Assembly (NCBI RefSeq): GCF_030532265.1 | Contig: NZ_JAUNLM010000001.1 | Coordinates: forward strand, 120,614-184,613 | DNA length: 64,000 nucleotides | Direction: 5' to 3' | Origin: Clostridium sp. | Lineage (GTDB): Bacteria; Bacillota; Clostridia; Clostridiales; Clostridiaceae | Shown here: positions 1 to 9,047 of the stretch, in pieces | Layout: every line of letters starts with the position of its first letter | Numbering within the stretch: position 1 is the stretch's first letter | Position numbers and translations under genes: made by a program | The notes under the pieces: model-generated | The model's input: only the letters and a program-made list of their open reading frames with translations | What the model was told of the DNA's origin: nothing | Databases searched by the model: none

Positions 1-957
1 TTTCTTCATTTTGATGAAATAAAAAGTGAAATTCCATTTAGTAATAAAAAATTTACAAATTATGATAAATATAAAGAATTAAATAAAACTGAGAAGCTAA
101 TTGAAAACTTAAAATTGCTTAATATAAGGTTTATTTCATTTAATGATAGTAATTATCCTGAAAGTCTAAAAAATATAAAGGAACCACCTTACATAATTTT
201 TTATAAAGGGAATATAAATTTATTAAATGAAGAAATAGTTGCTATAGTTGGGGCTAGAAAAAATACTTCATATGGAGAAATGTCAACTAGACTAATAGCT
301 AAAGATCTGTCTAAAAACAATGTATGTATAGTTAGTGGAGGAGCACTTGGGGTAGATAAAATAGCTCATGATGAATGTTTAAAAAATGATGGAAAAACTA
401 TTGCTGTTTTAGGTTGTGGACTAGATATATGTTACCCTTTAAGCAATAAAGAATTATTAAAAAGAATAGAAGAAAACGGTTTAATAATATCGGAGTTTTT
501 GCCAGGAACAAAACCTAATGCATATAATTTCCCAAGAAGGAACAGAATAATAAGTGGATTAGCAAAAGGGGTAATTATAACCGAGGCTAATAAAAAAAGC
601 GGTTCATTAATAACAGCTAGTTGCGCATTAGATCAAGGAAAAGATATTTTAGTTGTTCCTCATGATATATTTTCAGACAGGGGATTAGGATGTAATCTTC
701 TAATAAAAGATGGTGCTTATATATATACTTGCTTAGATGATATATATACTATATTTAAAATAGAAAAGAAGATAGAAAAAACTATAGCTAATTCTAGCAA
801 TATATTAAGCATGATTAAGAATGAACCTGTACATATTGATGACATATTTGTAAAATCACAGGTTGACAGAAATACTTTATATGGTTTATTATTTGAACTG
901 CAAATTAAAAATGAAATATTAAGTTTACCTGGAAATTATTATGTAAGAATAACTTGA
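1..957 (+). CDS. dprA: DNA-processing protein DprA, 5' end missing
   Basis: DprA binds single-stranded DNA and loads RecA on it during natural transformation and related recombination. The frame is open from base 1, so the true start lies before the window; TTG at 115 is only an internal codon. The Rossmann-like core is complete: GARKNTSYG near 243-270, then SGGALGVD, LGCGLD and the signature NFPRRNRIISGLA near 530-560, followed by TEANKKSGSLITA. A winged-helix-like C-terminus follows (about residues 225-280 from base 115). It sits 42 bases before topA, the usual clostridial order. Seen: motifs and open 5' end. Known: family role. Confidence 0.95.
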   Translation, partial: FLHFDEIKSEIPFSNKKFTNYDKYKELNKTEKLIENLKLLNIRFISFNDSNYPESLKNIKEPPYIIFYKGNINLLNEEIVAIVGARKNTSYGEMSTRLIAKDLSKNNVCIVSGGALGVDKIAHDECLKNDGKTIAVLGCGLDICYPLSNKELLKRIEENGLIISEFLPGTKPNAYNFPRRNRIISGLAKGVIITEANKKSGSLITASCALDQGKDILVVPHDIFSDRGLGCNLLIKDGAYIYTCLDDIYTIFKIEKKIEKTIANSSNILSMIKNEPVHIDDIFVKSQVDRNTLYGLLFELQIKNEILSLPGNYYVRIT

Positions 958-973
958 ATCTAAGGGGGTGAAG

Positions 974-993
974 ACTCCAATAAAAATTGGAGT
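974..993 (+). promoter_or_regulatory. Hairpin between two Shine-Dalgarno sequences of topA
   Basis: A perfect 7-bp stem (ACTCCAA 974-980, TTGGAGT 987-993, loop TAAAAA) lies just before the topA ATG at 999. Its 3' arm contains the proximal SD GGAG (989-992). A stronger SD, AAGGGGGTG (962-970), lies 28 bases from the ATG, but folding the hairpin would leave only about 8 unpaired bases between them. It may hide one SD or bring the other into range; either is inference. Confidence 0.55.
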
Positions 994-998
994 TAATT

Positions 999-3095
999 AT
1001 GGGCCAAAAATTAGTAATAGTAGAATCACCAGCGAAGGCTAAAACAATAGGAAAATACTTAGGAAAAAATTATATTGTTGAAGCTTCTATGGGGCATGTT
1101 AGAGATTTACCTAAAAGTAAGTTAGGTGTTGATATAGATGATGATTTTGAACCTAAATATATTACAATAAGAGGAAAAGGAGATTTACTTAAATCTTTAA
1201 GGAAGGCTGCAAAGAAAGCAGATAAAATATATTTAGCTACTGACCCTGATAGAGAAGGAGAGGCAATCTCTTGGCATTTAGCTAATCTTTTAAAGATAGA
1301 TGATTCCGAGGAATGCAGAATAGTATTTAATGAAATAACTAAATCAGCAGTTAAAAGCTCTATAAAAAATGCAAGAAAAATAAATCAAGATTTAGTGGAT
1401 GCACAACAAGCAAGAAGAATATTAGATAGATTAGTTGGTTATGAAATTAGTCCAATTTTATGGAAAAATGTAAAGTGGGGATTAAGTGCTGGAAGAGTTC
1501 AATCAGCTGCTCTTAAATTAATTTGTGAAAGAGAAGAAGAAATCAAAAGGTTTAAAGCAGAAGAATATTGGACGGTTGATTGCTTTCTTAAAAAGGGAAG
1601 AAAAAAATTCCCAATAAAGCTTTCAACTTATAAAAATAAGAAAATTGAATTGAAAAATGAAAAGGATTCTAATAAAGTAATAGAAGAATTAAATAAAGAT
1701 GAATTTTTAGTTGCTTCAATAAAAAAGGGAAGTAAACTTAAAAATCCTTTAGCACCTTTTACTACAAGTACACTTCAACAAGAAGCTAGTAAAAAATTGA
1801 ATTTTATGACAAAGAAAACTATGTCAGTAGCTCAGGTTTTATATGAAGGTGTAGAAGTTAAAGGATACGGAACAGTTGGTCTTATAACTTATATGAGAAC
1901 AGATTCTGTTAGAATATCAAAAGAAGCGCAAGAAAGTGCTAAAAGCTTTATTTTAAATAATTATGGAGAGAAGTATTTACCTGAAGAAACAAGAGTTTAT
2001 AAAGGAAAGAAAAATATCCAGGATGCTCATGAAGCTATAAGACCTACAAATATAGATATAACTCCTGAGGTAGCAAAAGCAAATTTATCACCTGAACAAT
2101 ATAAACTTTATACTTTAATTTGGAAGAGATTTGTTTCCTCTCAAATGGCATCTTGTATTTTAAATACAAATTCTATAGATATTTTAAATGGTGATTACAA
2201 GTTTAAGGCTACAGGATCAACAATAAATTTTGATGGATTTATGAAAATTTATGAATATGCTATAAATGAAGAAGATGATACATCTCTTCCAGAACTTGAA
2301 GAGGGAGAAGTGTTATCAGCAGCAAATATTGAAGGAAAACAACATTTTACTCAACCACCTGCAAGATATACAGAAGCATCTTTTGTAAAGTTGCTTGAGG
2401 AAAAGGGGATTGGTAGACCTAGTACTTACGTTCCTACAATTTCAACATTATTAAGTAGAGATTATGTAAATAGGGAAAAGAAAAATTTAATACCAACAGA
2501 ATTAGGCTTTATAGTTAATAATATAATATGTGAATATTTTAAACAAATAGCTGATGTGGACTTTACTGCTAGTATGGAAAAAAATCTAGATAGTATAGAA
2601 GAAGGAAAAATTAAATGGAAATCTGTAGTTAGAGAATTTTTTGAACCACTTAAAAAATCACTTGATAAAGCTGAAAAAGAAATGGCAAAGGTCGTTATAG
2701 AAGATGAAGTTAGTGATGTGCAATGTGATAAATGCGGAAGAATGATGGTTATTAAAAAAGGAAGATATGGAAAGTTTTTAGCTTGTCCAGGATATCCAGA
2801 ATGTAAAAATGCTAAACCAATAGTAGAAGAAATAGATGCACCTTGTCCAAAATGTGGAGGAAAAGTTTTAGCAAAGAGAAGTAAAAAAGGTAAGAAGTTT
2901 TTTGGATGCTCTAGATATCCAGATTGCGATTTTGTAAGTTGGAATGAACCAGTCAAAGAAAAATGTTCAGAATGTGGATCTTATATGGTGAAAAAATATT
3001 CTAAAAAATCTGGAGATTATATAGAATGTTCAAATCCAGAATGCAAACATAAAGAGGAACTAAAAATTAACAAAGAAGAAATTAAAGAAGATTAA
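999..3095 (+). CDS. topA: DNA topoisomerase I (type IA)
   Basis: Relaxes negative supercoils by single-strand cleavage through a tyrosine-DNA link. The start is taken at ATG 999 (MGQKLVIVESPAKAKTIGKYL), with GGAG 7 bases upstream, rather than TTG 987, which falls inside the SD hairpin. The product is 698 residues, normal for Firmicutes. A Toprim domain occupies about residues 1-140 (DPDREGEAISWH near 80), the catalytic motif YMRTDS puts the nucleophile at Tyr298, and AGRVQSAAL is near 165. Three C-terminal zinc ribbons (CDKCG...CPGYPEC, CPKCGG...CSRYPDC, CSECGS...CSNPEC) fill about 570-690. It follows dprA. The hairpin over its translation start suggests translational control. Confidence 0.98.
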   Translation: MGQKLVIVESPAKAKTIGKYLGKNYIVEASMGHVRDLPKSKLGVDIDDDFEPKYITIRGKGDLLKSLRKAAKKADKIYLATDPDREGEAISWHLANLLKIDDSEECRIVFNEITKSAVKSSIKNARKINQDLVDAQQARRILDRLVGYEISPILWKNVKWGLSAGRVQSAALKLICEREEEIKRFKAEEYWTVDCFLKKGRKKFPIKLSTYKNKKIELKNEKDSNKVIEELNKDEFLVASIKKGSKLKNPLAPFTTSTLQQEASKKLNFMTKKTMSVAQVLYEGVEVKGYGTVGLITYMRTDSVRISKEAQESAKSFILNNYGEKYLPEETRVYKGKKNIQDAHEAIRPTNIDITPEVAKANLSPEQYKLYTLIWKRFVSSQMASCILNTNSIDILNGDYKFKATGSTINFDGFMKIYEYAINEEDDTSLPELEEGEVLSAANIEGKQHFTQPPARYTEASFVKLLEEKGIGRPSTYVPTISTLLSRDYVNREKKNLIPTELGFIVNNIICEYFKQIADVDFTASMEKNLDSIEEGKIKWKSVVREFFEPLKKSLDKAEKEMAKVVIEDEVSDVQCDKCGRMMVIKKGRYGKFLACPGYPECKNAKPIVEEIDAPCPKCGGKVLAKRSKKGKKFFGCSRYPDCDFVSWNEPVKEKCSECGSYMVKKYSKKSGDYIECSNPECKHKEELKINKEEIKED

Positions 3096-3138
3096 ACTAA
3101 AATAATATAAAAGCTTTGTCAAAAAAATTAGAATGATA

Positions 3139-3167
3139 TTGAAATAGATAACTTGGTGTGATAAACT
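3139..3167 (+). promoter_or_regulatory. Probable sigma-A promoter of codY
   Basis: TTGAAA (3139-3144), a 17-bp spacer and TAAACT (3162-3167) lie in the 173-bp gap between topA and codY. The leader would be about 95 bases. No convincing CodY box was seen in it. The promoter closely resembles the one before rimP (17735-17763). Confidence 0.5.
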
Positions 3168-3268
3168 GTATTAGTATTACGGATTTGTTAAAAAATTAAA
3201 ACAATTTTAAATATTCTAACAAATGACAATATGAATCTGAAATAGTTAGATATCAAGGAGGATTTTTA

Positions 3269-4045
3269 ATGTCATCACTACTTAATAAAGCGAGAAAATT
3301 AAATAAAATACTGCAAAAGTCAGGAACTGAAGCAGTAGCATTTGAAGACATATGTGAACTTTTAAGTGATGTTTTAGCTTGTAATGTTTATATTGTTAGC
3401 AAAAGAGGAAAAGTTATTGGTCATAGTTTTGCAACTAGCTTTGAATGTGAAATAATGAAAGAGAAAGTTATAGAAGAAAAAAAGTTTCCAAATGATTATA
3501 ATGAAAAGTTATTAAAGGTTTCAGAAACTTTAGCTAATTTACCAAACAAAGGTGAATGTGTCTTTGATGGAATAGGAATGTGCACTATGTCAGACAAGCT
3601 ATCAACTATAGTACCTATTATAGGAAATAGAGAGAGGTTAGGCACATTACTTCTAGCAAGATTTGGAGAAGTATTTACAGATGATGATCTTGTTTTATGT
3701 GAATATAGTGCAACGATAGTAGGAATGGAAATGTTAAGAGCTAAACAAGAAGAACTAGCAGAAGAAACAAGAAAGAAAGCTGTAGTTCAATTAGCTATAG
3801 GAACATTATCATATTCAGAATTAGAGGCTGTAGAACATATATTTAATGAGTTAGGTGGAAATGAAGGATTACTTGTAGCATCAAAAATAGCTGATAAAGT
3901 TGGAATAACTAGAAGCGTTATAGTAAATGCTTTAAGAAAGTTTGAGAGTGCTGGAGTAATTGAGTCAAGATCATTAGGTATGAAGGGAACTCATATAAGA
4001 ATATTAAATGATAAATTACTTGATGAATTAAAAAAGATAAAGTAG
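3269..4045 (+). CDS. codY: GTP- and branched-chain amino acid-sensing regulator CodY
   Basis: CodY is the global low-GC Gram-positive repressor that senses isoleucine/leucine/valine through a GAF domain and GTP as a second effector, controlling amino acid uptake and synthesis, and toxin genes in clostridia. The 258-residue length matches the family. The N-terminal GAF region spans about 1-155. The C-terminal winged helix is clear ([20 protein letters not shown] near 205-230, then [15 protein letters not shown]). SD AAGGAGG lies 8 bases before ATG 3269. It is monocistronic, between its own promoter and a strong terminator. A likely target in this window is ilvE, which has a CodY-like box at 50441-50455. 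Confidence 0.97.
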   Translation: MSSLLNKARKLNKILQKSGTEAVAFEDICELLSDVLACNVYIVSKRGKVIGHSFATSFECEIMKEKVIEEKKFPNDYNEKLLKVSETLANLPNKGECVFDGIGMCTMSDKLSTIVPIIGNRERLGTLLLARFGEVFTDDDLVLCEYSATIVGMEMLRAKQEELAEETRKKAVVQLAIGTLSYSELEAVEHIFNELGGNEGLLVASKIADKVGITRSVIVNALRKFESAGVIESRSLGMKGTHIRILNDKLLDELKKIK

Positions 4046-4047
4046 TC

Positions 4048-4092
4048 AATAATACGAGTAACATTGAATTTTAGTTACTCGTATTATTTTAT
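4048..4092 (+). terminator. Intrinsic terminator after codY
   Basis: Perfect 15-bp stem (AATAATACGAGTAAC 4048-4062 with GTTACTCGTATTATT 4074-4088), 11-base loop, then T-rich sequence. Confidence 0.9.
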
Positions 4093-4121
4093 ATAAAAAT
4101 ATAAAAAAAAATAAATTTATG

Positions 4122-4162
4122 TTGATAGAAAAATTACCTTATGATATACTATCTAAGGTAAT
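4122..4162 (+). promoter_or_regulatory. rpsB promoter with a palindrome around the -10 box
   Basis: TTGATA (4122-4127), 17-bp spacer, TATACT (4145-4150). A perfect 9-bp inverted repeat, ATTACCTTA (4133-4141) and TAAGGTAAT (4154-4162), brackets the -10 box. The arm centres are 21 bp apart, two helical turns, as in a dimer operator. The arms could also form an RNA hairpin only if transcription started upstream. Promoter is well supported; operator role is inference. Confidence 0.7.
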
Positions 4163-4260
4163 AAAAATACACACATTATCGAAATTATGATATAGGTGCC
4201 TTTATTTAAGGTTTATTGTAATTATATCGATAGTGGAGGGAAAAACCAGGAGGTAACAAT

Positions 4261-4962
4261 ATGTCAGTTATATCAATGAAACAATTATTAGAAGCTGGTG
4301 TACATTTTGGACACCAAACTAGAAGATGGAACCCTAAAATGGCTCCTTACATCTTCACAGAAAGAAATGGAATCTATATTATAGATCTTCAAAAAACAGT
4401 TAAAAAGGCAGAAGAAGCTTATAACTTCTTAAGAGAAGTTTCAGAAGAAGGAAAAGAAGTACTTTTTGTTGGGACTAAGAAGCAAGCTCAAGAAGCTATT
4501 CAAGAAGAAGCTGTAAGATCAAACATGCACTTCGTAAACAACAGATGGTTAGGTGGAATGTTAACAAACTTCAAGACTATCAAAACTAGAATCAAGAGAT
4601 TAGAAGATTTAGAAAGAATGCAAGAAGATGGAACATTTGATGTTCTTCCTAAGAAAGAAGTTATAAAATTAAAAGGCGAAATGGAAAAGCTTGAAAAGAA
4701 CCTTGGCGGTATCAAGAATTTAGATTCAAAGAATATCGGAGCTATGTTCGTAGTTGACCCAAGAAAAGAAAAGAATGCTATTTCAGAAGCTAAAATATTA
4801 GGAATTCCAGTTGTAGCTATCGTAGATACAAACTGTGATCCAGAAGAAGTTGATTACGTAATTCCAGGAAATGATGATGCTATAAGAGCTGTAAAATTAA
4901 TCGCAGCTAAAATGGCTGATGCTATAATCGAAGGAAGACAAGGTGAACAAATAGCTGAATAA
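4261..4962 (+). CDS. rpsB: 30S ribosomal protein S2
   Basis: Small-subunit protein S2, needed to recruit S1-type factors and complete the 30S subunit. 233 residues, standard length, with the family signature early on ([20 protein letters not shown], then [12 protein letters not shown]) and the conserved [12 protein letters not shown] motif near residue 90. SD CAGGAGGT lies 7 bases before the ATG. It heads the rpsB-tsf unit, with a leader of about 100 bases after the 4145 -10 box that could carry ribosomal-protein feedback control, although no known leader was recognised. Confidence 0.98.
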   Translation: MSVISMKQLLEAGVHFGHQTRRWNPKMAPYIFTERNGIYIIDLQKTVKKAEEAYNFLREVSEEGKEVLFVGTKKQAQEAIQEEAVRSNMHFVNNRWLGGMLTNFKTIKTRIKRLEDLERMQEDGTFDVLPKKEVIKLKGEMEKLEKNLGGIKNLDSKNIGAMFVVDPRKEKNAISEAKILGIPVVAIVDTNCDPEEVDYVIPGNDDAIRAVKLIAAKMADAIIEGRQGEQIAE

Positions 4963-4975
4963 TATAGATGCTAAA

Positions 4976-5031
4976 TAAAAGGTAGGTGAGGGTAACTTCA
5001 TTTACCTTTTACCCTAGATGATAAGGGTTAC
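4976..5031 (+). promoter_or_regulatory. Overlapping alternative hairpins between rpsB and tsf
   Basis: Three stems compete in this gap: AAAAGGTA (4977-4984) with TACCTTTT (5003-5010), AGGGTAA (4989-4995) with TTACCCT (5009-5015), and ACCCT (5011-5015) with AGGGT (5024-5028). The first ends in a T run and could act as a weak terminator that the third would disrupt. This may adjust the S2 to EF-Ts ratio. Structure is seen; function is inferred. Confidence 0.35.
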
Positions 5032-5056
5032 TTTTAAAATTTAAGGAGGAATTATA

Positions 5057-5965
5057 ATGATTACTGCAAAGTCAGTTAAAGAATTAAGAGATAAAACTGG
5101 TGCAGGTATGATGGACTGCAAAAAAGCTTTAACAGAAACTAATGGAGATATAGAAAAAGCTATCGAAGTATTAAGAGAAAAAGGATTAGCTGCTGCTGCT
5201 AAGAAAGCTGGAAGAATAGCTGCAGAAGGTATAGTTAAAACTTTTGTAACTGAAGATAAAAAGAAAGCTTCAATAGTAGAAGTTAACTGTGAAACAGATT
5301 TCGTTGCTGCTAACGAAGATTTCATAGCATTTGCTGAAAATGTTGCTAAATTAGTAGTTGAAAGCAATGCTACAACAGTAGAAGAATTATTAAACGAAAA
5401 AATGGGAGATGCTACAGTTCAAGAAACTCTTACTGCTTTAGTTGCTAAGCTTGGAGAAAATATGACAGTAAGAAGATTTGAAAGATTAGCATTAGAAAAT
5501 GGTGCAATCGAAAGCTATATTCACGGTGGCGGAAGAATTGGTGTTTTAGTTGAAGTTTCAACTGAAGGAAATCAAGAAGTAGCTTCAGAAGTAGCTAAAG
5601 AAGTATGTATGCAAGTAGCTGCTGCTAACCCTCTATTCTTAAACAGAGATTCAGTAGATCAAGAATCATTAGAAAAAGAAAAAGAAATCTACAGAGTTCA
5701 AGCTTTAAATGAAGGAAAGCCAGAAAAAATCGTTGAAAAAATGGTTATGGGAAGAATTCAAAAATACTTCAAAGAAGTTTGTTTAGTTGACCAAGTATGG
5801 GTTAAAGATGGAGATAAGACAATAGCTAAGTTATTAGAAGAAAAGTCAAAAGAAGCAGGTGCTCCAATGACTATAACAAAGTTTGTTAGATTTGAAAGAG
5901 GCGAAGGAATCGAAAAGAAAGAAGAAAACTTTGCTGAAGAAGTTGCAAAACAAATGGGTAAATAG
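5057..5965 (+). CDS. tsf: Elongation factor Ts
   Basis: Guanine-nucleotide exchange factor that recycles EF-Tu-GDP. 302 residues. The N-terminal UBA-like domain carries the signature [19 protein letters not shown], followed by the core exchange-domain motif [16 protein letters not shown] near 75-90 and a second EF-Ts core repeat. SD AAGGAGG lies 8 bases before the ATG. It is co-transcribed with rpsB, with a hairpin-rich gap between them, and is closed by a strong terminator. Confidence 0.98.
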   Translation: MITAKSVKELRDKTGAGMMDCKKALTETNGDIEKAIEVLREKGLAAAAKKAGRIAAEGIVKTFVTEDKKKASIVEVNCETDFVAANEDFIAFAENVAKLVVESNATTVEELLNEKMGDATVQETLTALVAKLGENMTVRRFERLALENGAIESYIHGGGRIGVLVEVSTEGNQEVASEVAKEVCMQVAAANPLFLNRDSVDQESLEKEKEIYRVQALNEGKPEKIVEKMVMGRIQKYFKEVCLVDQVWVKDGDKTIAKLLEEKSKEAGAPMTITKFVRFERGEGIEKKEENFAEEVAKQMGK

Positions 5966-5974
5966 TGACCTACA

Positions 5975-6003
5975 AAAGAGAACACCTTGTGTTCTCTTTT
6001 TTT
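5975..6003 (+). terminator. Intrinsic terminator after tsf
   Basis: AAAGAGAACAC (5975-5985), loop CTT, GTGTTCTCTTT (5989-5999), then further T residues. Confidence 0.92.
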
Positions 6004-6037
6004 GAAAATCAACATATGAATATTTGGAGGGATTTAA

Positions 6038-6748
6038 ATGGCAGATTGTAAATATAATAGAGTAATACTAAAATTATCTGGTGAGGCTCTTGCTGGAACT
6101 AATGGTTTTGGATTAGATTTTAATGTAGCGAAAAGAATAGCATTAGAAATAAAAGAATTAGTTAATTCAGGAGTAGAAGTTGGATGTGTAGTTGGAGGCG
6201 GAAACATCTGGAGAGGTAGAAGCGGCGAAGGTATGGATAGAACTACTGCTGACTATATGGGTATGATGGCTACTTGTATAAATGCTTTAGCTCTTCAAGA
6301 TTCACTTGAGCAAGTTGGAGTAGATACTAGAGTATTAACTGCAATAGAAATGAAAGAAATAGCTGAACCTTTTATAAGAAGAAGAGCTATGAGACATTTA
6401 GAAAAAGGTAGAGTTGTTATATTTGCAGCTGGAACAGGAAATCCATATTTCTCAACTGATACTACAGCAGCTCTTAGAGCGGCTGAAATAGAAGCAGACG
6501 TAATTCTTCTAGCTAAAAAAGTAGATGGTGTTTACGACAAAGACCCTCATAAGTATTCAGATGCTAAAAAATATGATAAACTATCATATATAGAAGTTTT
6601 AGAACAAGGATTACAAGTTATGGATTCAACAGCGACTTCTTTATGCATGGATAATGAAATTCCTATATTAGTATTTGGTTTAGATGAACCAGGAAATATT
6701 CAAAAAGCAATTACAGGTGAAGAAATAGGTACATTAGTTTCAAAATAA
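6038..6748 (+). CDS. pyrH: Uridylate kinase (UMP kinase)
   Basis: Bacterial hexameric UMP kinase of the amino acid kinase family, making UDP for pyrimidine nucleotide synthesis. 236 residues. Motifs: [10 protein letters not shown] at the N-terminus, [11 protein letters not shown] near 50, [20 protein letters not shown] near 130-150, and [14 protein letters not shown] near 165. SD GGAGG lies 8 bases before ATG 6038. It is followed 16 bases later by frr, the usual pair. Confidence 0.98.
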   Translation: MADCKYNRVILKLSGEALAGTNGFGLDFNVAKRIALEIKELVNSGVEVGCVVGGGNIWRGRSGEGMDRTTADYMGMMATCINALALQDSLEQVGVDTRVLTAIEMKEIAEPFIRRRAMRHLEKGRVVIFAAGTGNPYFSTDTTAALRAAEIEADVILLAKKVDGVYDKDPHKYSDAKKYDKLSYIEVLEQGLQVMDSTATSLCMDNEIPILVFGLDEPGNIQKAITGEEIGTLVSK

Positions 6749-6764
6749 AAAAAGGAGGATATTT

Positions 6765-7322
6765 ATGACTAAGGCGATTTTCAAAACACTAGAAGAAAAA
6801 ATGCAAAAAACAATAAATGTTTTACAAAGTGATTTATCAACAATGAAAGCAGGTAGAGCTAATCCTACAATGCTTGACAGAATTCAAGTTGAATATTATG
6901 GAAGTATGTGTCCTTTAAATCAAGTAGCTAACATATCTGCTCCAGAACCAAGAGTTCTTCAAATAACTCCTTGGGAATCAACTCTTTTAAAAGATATAGA
7001 AAAGGCTATTCTTACTTCAGATTTAGGTCTTAATCCTTCAAATGATGGTGCTGTTATAAGATTAATAATACCAGAATTAACAGAAGAAACTAGAAAAAAT
7101 CTAGTTAAAAACGTAAAAAAAGCTGGAGAAGACGCTAAGATAGCATTAAGATCAATTAGAAGAGATTCAAATGATAAGATAAAGGCTCTTAAGAAAGATG
7201 GAGAGCTTACAGAAGACGAAATGAAAAAAGCTGAAGATAATATTCAAAAATCTACTGATAAATTTGTTAAGGAAATAGATAAGTTAATAGAAGCAAAAGA
7301 AAAAGAGATAATGTCAATCTAA
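6765..7322 (+). CDS. frr: Ribosome recycling factor
   Basis: Splits post-termination ribosomes with EF-G. 185 residues, the family norm. Conserved stretches are [23 protein letters not shown] near 25-45, [14 protein letters not shown] near 50-62, and the helical [13 protein letters not shown] near 128-140. SD AAAGGAGG lies 7 bases before ATG 6765. It is the last gene of the pyrH-frr unit and is closed by a terminator. Confidence 0.98.
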   Translation: MTKAIFKTLEEKMQKTINVLQSDLSTMKAGRANPTMLDRIQVEYYGSMCPLNQVANISAPEPRVLQITPWESTLLKDIEKAILTSDLGLNPSNDGAVIRLIIPELTEETRKNLVKNVKKAGEDAKIALRSIRRDSNDKIKALKKDGELTEDEMKKAEDNIQKSTDKFVKEIDKLIEAKEKEIMSI

Positions 7323-7329
7323 TTTAAAC

Positions 7330-7357
7330 AAAAAACCTGCTCTTTAGCAGGTTTTTT
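7330..7357 (+). terminator. Intrinsic terminator after frr
   Basis: AAAAAACCTGC, loop TCTTTA, GCAGGTTTTTT. Confidence 0.92.
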
Positions 7358-7384
7358 ACATAAATAAAGGTGGGGAGGAAACTC

Positions 7385-8146
7385 ATGCTTAATTTTTTTA
7401 AAGGGGAAAAAGAAAATATAGATAATAACATAAATATTGATATGGGTAATATTCCTGAACATATTGCTATAATAATGGATGGTAATGGAAGATGGGCTAA
7501 AAAGAGAAAATTACCAAGAACTATGGGTCATAAAGCTGGTGTTGAAACTATCCGTAGAGTATTAAAAGAAGCAGATAGACTTGGGGTAAAGTATATGACT
7601 TTATACGCATTTTCAACTGAGAATTGGAAAAGACCAAAAGATGAAGTAAATGCACTTATGAAATTATTAATACAATATTTAAAACAAGAAATTAATGAGC
7701 TACATAAAAACGGCGTTAAAATAAATGTTTTAGGAGATATATCTAGACTTCCTATAGAATGTCAAAAAGAAATAAAATCATCAGTTGAAAAGACGGAAAA
7801 TAATACAGGAATAACTATGAATATAGCTTTAAATTATGGTGGAAGAGATGAAATAATAAGAGCTACAAAATTAATTGTAGAAGATGTTTTAAATGGGAAT
7901 ATTAATTTAGAAGATATAAATGATGGGATTTTTGAAAAACATTTATATACAAAAGATATACCTGACCCGGATATTATAATAAGACCTTCTGGGGAACAAA
8001 GATTAAGCAATTTTCTTCTTTGGCAGTGTGCTTATTCTGAATTTTGGTATTCAGATATTTGCTGGCCTGATTTTAAAGAGGAAGATTTAAGAAGAGCCAT
8101 TTATGATTTTCAAAATAGAGATAGAAGATTTGGTGGAATAAAATAA
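7385..8146 (+). CDS. uppS: Undecaprenyl diphosphate synthase
   Basis: Cis-prenyltransferase that makes the C55 lipid carrier for peptidoglycan and teichoic acid synthesis. ATG 7385 is chosen over GTG 7370 because GGGGAGG (7372-7378) then has a normal spacing; this gives 253 residues. The catalytic P-loop-like motif IAIIMDGNGRWAKKR and MGHKAGVETI sit near 25-55. The substrate-binding ending RPSGEQRLSNFLLWQ...SEFWYSDICWPDF is near 200-235. cdsA follows 19 bases later, coupling isoprenoid carrier and phospholipid precursor synthesis. Confidence 0.97.
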   Translation: MLNFFKGEKENIDNNINIDMGNIPEHIAIIMDGNGRWAKKRKLPRTMGHKAGVETIRRVLKEADRLGVKYMTLYAFSTENWKRPKDEVNALMKLLIQYLKQEINELHKNGVKINVLGDISRLPIECQKEIKSSVEKTENNTGITMNIALNYGGRDEIIRATKLIVEDVLNGNINLEDINDGIFEKHLYTKDIPDPDIIIRPSGEQRLSNFLLWQCAYSEFWYSDICWPDFKEEDLRRAIYDFQNRDRRFGGIK

Positions 8147-8165
8147 TAAATAAGGAGGTTTTTTA

Positions 8166-8960
8166 GTGAAATCAAATAGCAGATATCTTGGTGCTTTAAT
8201 GATTGCTCCGTTTATTATATTTGTATTTTTAGGTGGAATTTGGCTAGAATTATTTACTTTAATAATTTCTGCAATTGGTATGCATGAATTTTATAGTGCT
8301 TTAAAGAAAAAAGATTTTAATCCTATATCAATAATAGGATATTTAATGCTTTTATTATTTTATGCATTAAATAATAACTTTCAGTATCTAACATATTTAG
8401 TTGTATTTTCAACATTTATACTTTTGATAATTCCTGTTGTTAATTTAAAATATACTTTTATAGATGTTTCATTAACATTGCTAGGATTTATGTATGTTGG
8501 AATTTTATTTAGTTTTTTACATTTAGTAAATATAAAGTATGGTGGTGAATTCCTTGTTTGGCTTATATTTATAGGCTCATGGATGACTGATACTGCAGCT
8601 TATTATTCAGGAAAGTTTTTTGGAAAACATAAATTATGTCCTAAAGTTAGTCCTAAAAAAACAATAGAAGGATCTATTGGAGGGATAATAGGAGCAACAT
8701 TATTTTGTGGTTTATTTGGAATAGTTGTATCAAAATATATTTATATAATGCCAATTTATAATTATTTTATAATAGGTATTTTATGTGGAGTATTTAGTCA
8801 ATTTGGAGATTTAGTTGCATCTTCAATAAAAAGATATGTTGGAATAAAAGATTATAGTAATTTAATACCAGGACATGGAGGTATATTAGATAGATTTGAT
8901 AGCATATTATTTTCAGGACTTGTAGTATTTTATTATTTAACATTTATAGTATGTATATAA
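8166..8960 (+). CDS. cdsA: Phosphatidate cytidylyltransferase
   Basis: Integral membrane enzyme forming CDP-diacylglycerol from phosphatidic acid and CTP, the branch point of phospholipid synthesis (used later by PgsA). 264 residues with several hydrophobic segments from about residue 10 onward. The C-terminal signature SSIKRYVGIKDYSNLIPGHGGILDRFDS is present in pieces near 215-245. GTG start 8166 follows SD AAGGAGG at good spacing. It is the last gene of the uppS-cdsA unit. Confidence 0.96.
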   Translation: MKSNSRYLGALMIAPFIIFVFLGGIWLELFTLIISAIGMHEFYSALKKKDFNPISIIGYLMLLLFYALNNNFQYLTYLVVFSTFILLIIPVVNLKYTFIDVSLTLLGFMYVGILFSFLHLVNIKYGGEFLVWLIFIGSWMTDTAAYYSGKFFGKHKLCPKVSPKKTIEGSIGGIIGATLFCGLFGIVVSKYIYIMPIYNYFIIGILCGVFSQFGDLVASSIKRYVGIKDYSNLIPGHGGILDRFDSILFSGLVVFYYLTFIVCI

Positions 8961-8996
8961 AGAGAGCTCTAATTTAAATTAGAGCTCTCTTTTTTA
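8959..8996 (+). terminator. Intrinsic terminator after cdsA
   Basis: AAAGAGAGCTCTAATTT paired with AAATTAGAGCTCTCTTT, then Ts. A long near-perfect palindrome beginning in the cdsA stop codon. Confidence 0.93.
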
Positions 8997-9047
8997 AATT
9001 CTAAGAGTTTTTTTTTTGCATATAAATAAAAACAAAGGGGGAGGGTT

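Noticed and set aside
3096-3268. CodY autoregulatory box before codY
   Set aside because: The best AATTTT-like segments match the 15-base consensus poorly, no better than expected in such AT-rich DNA.
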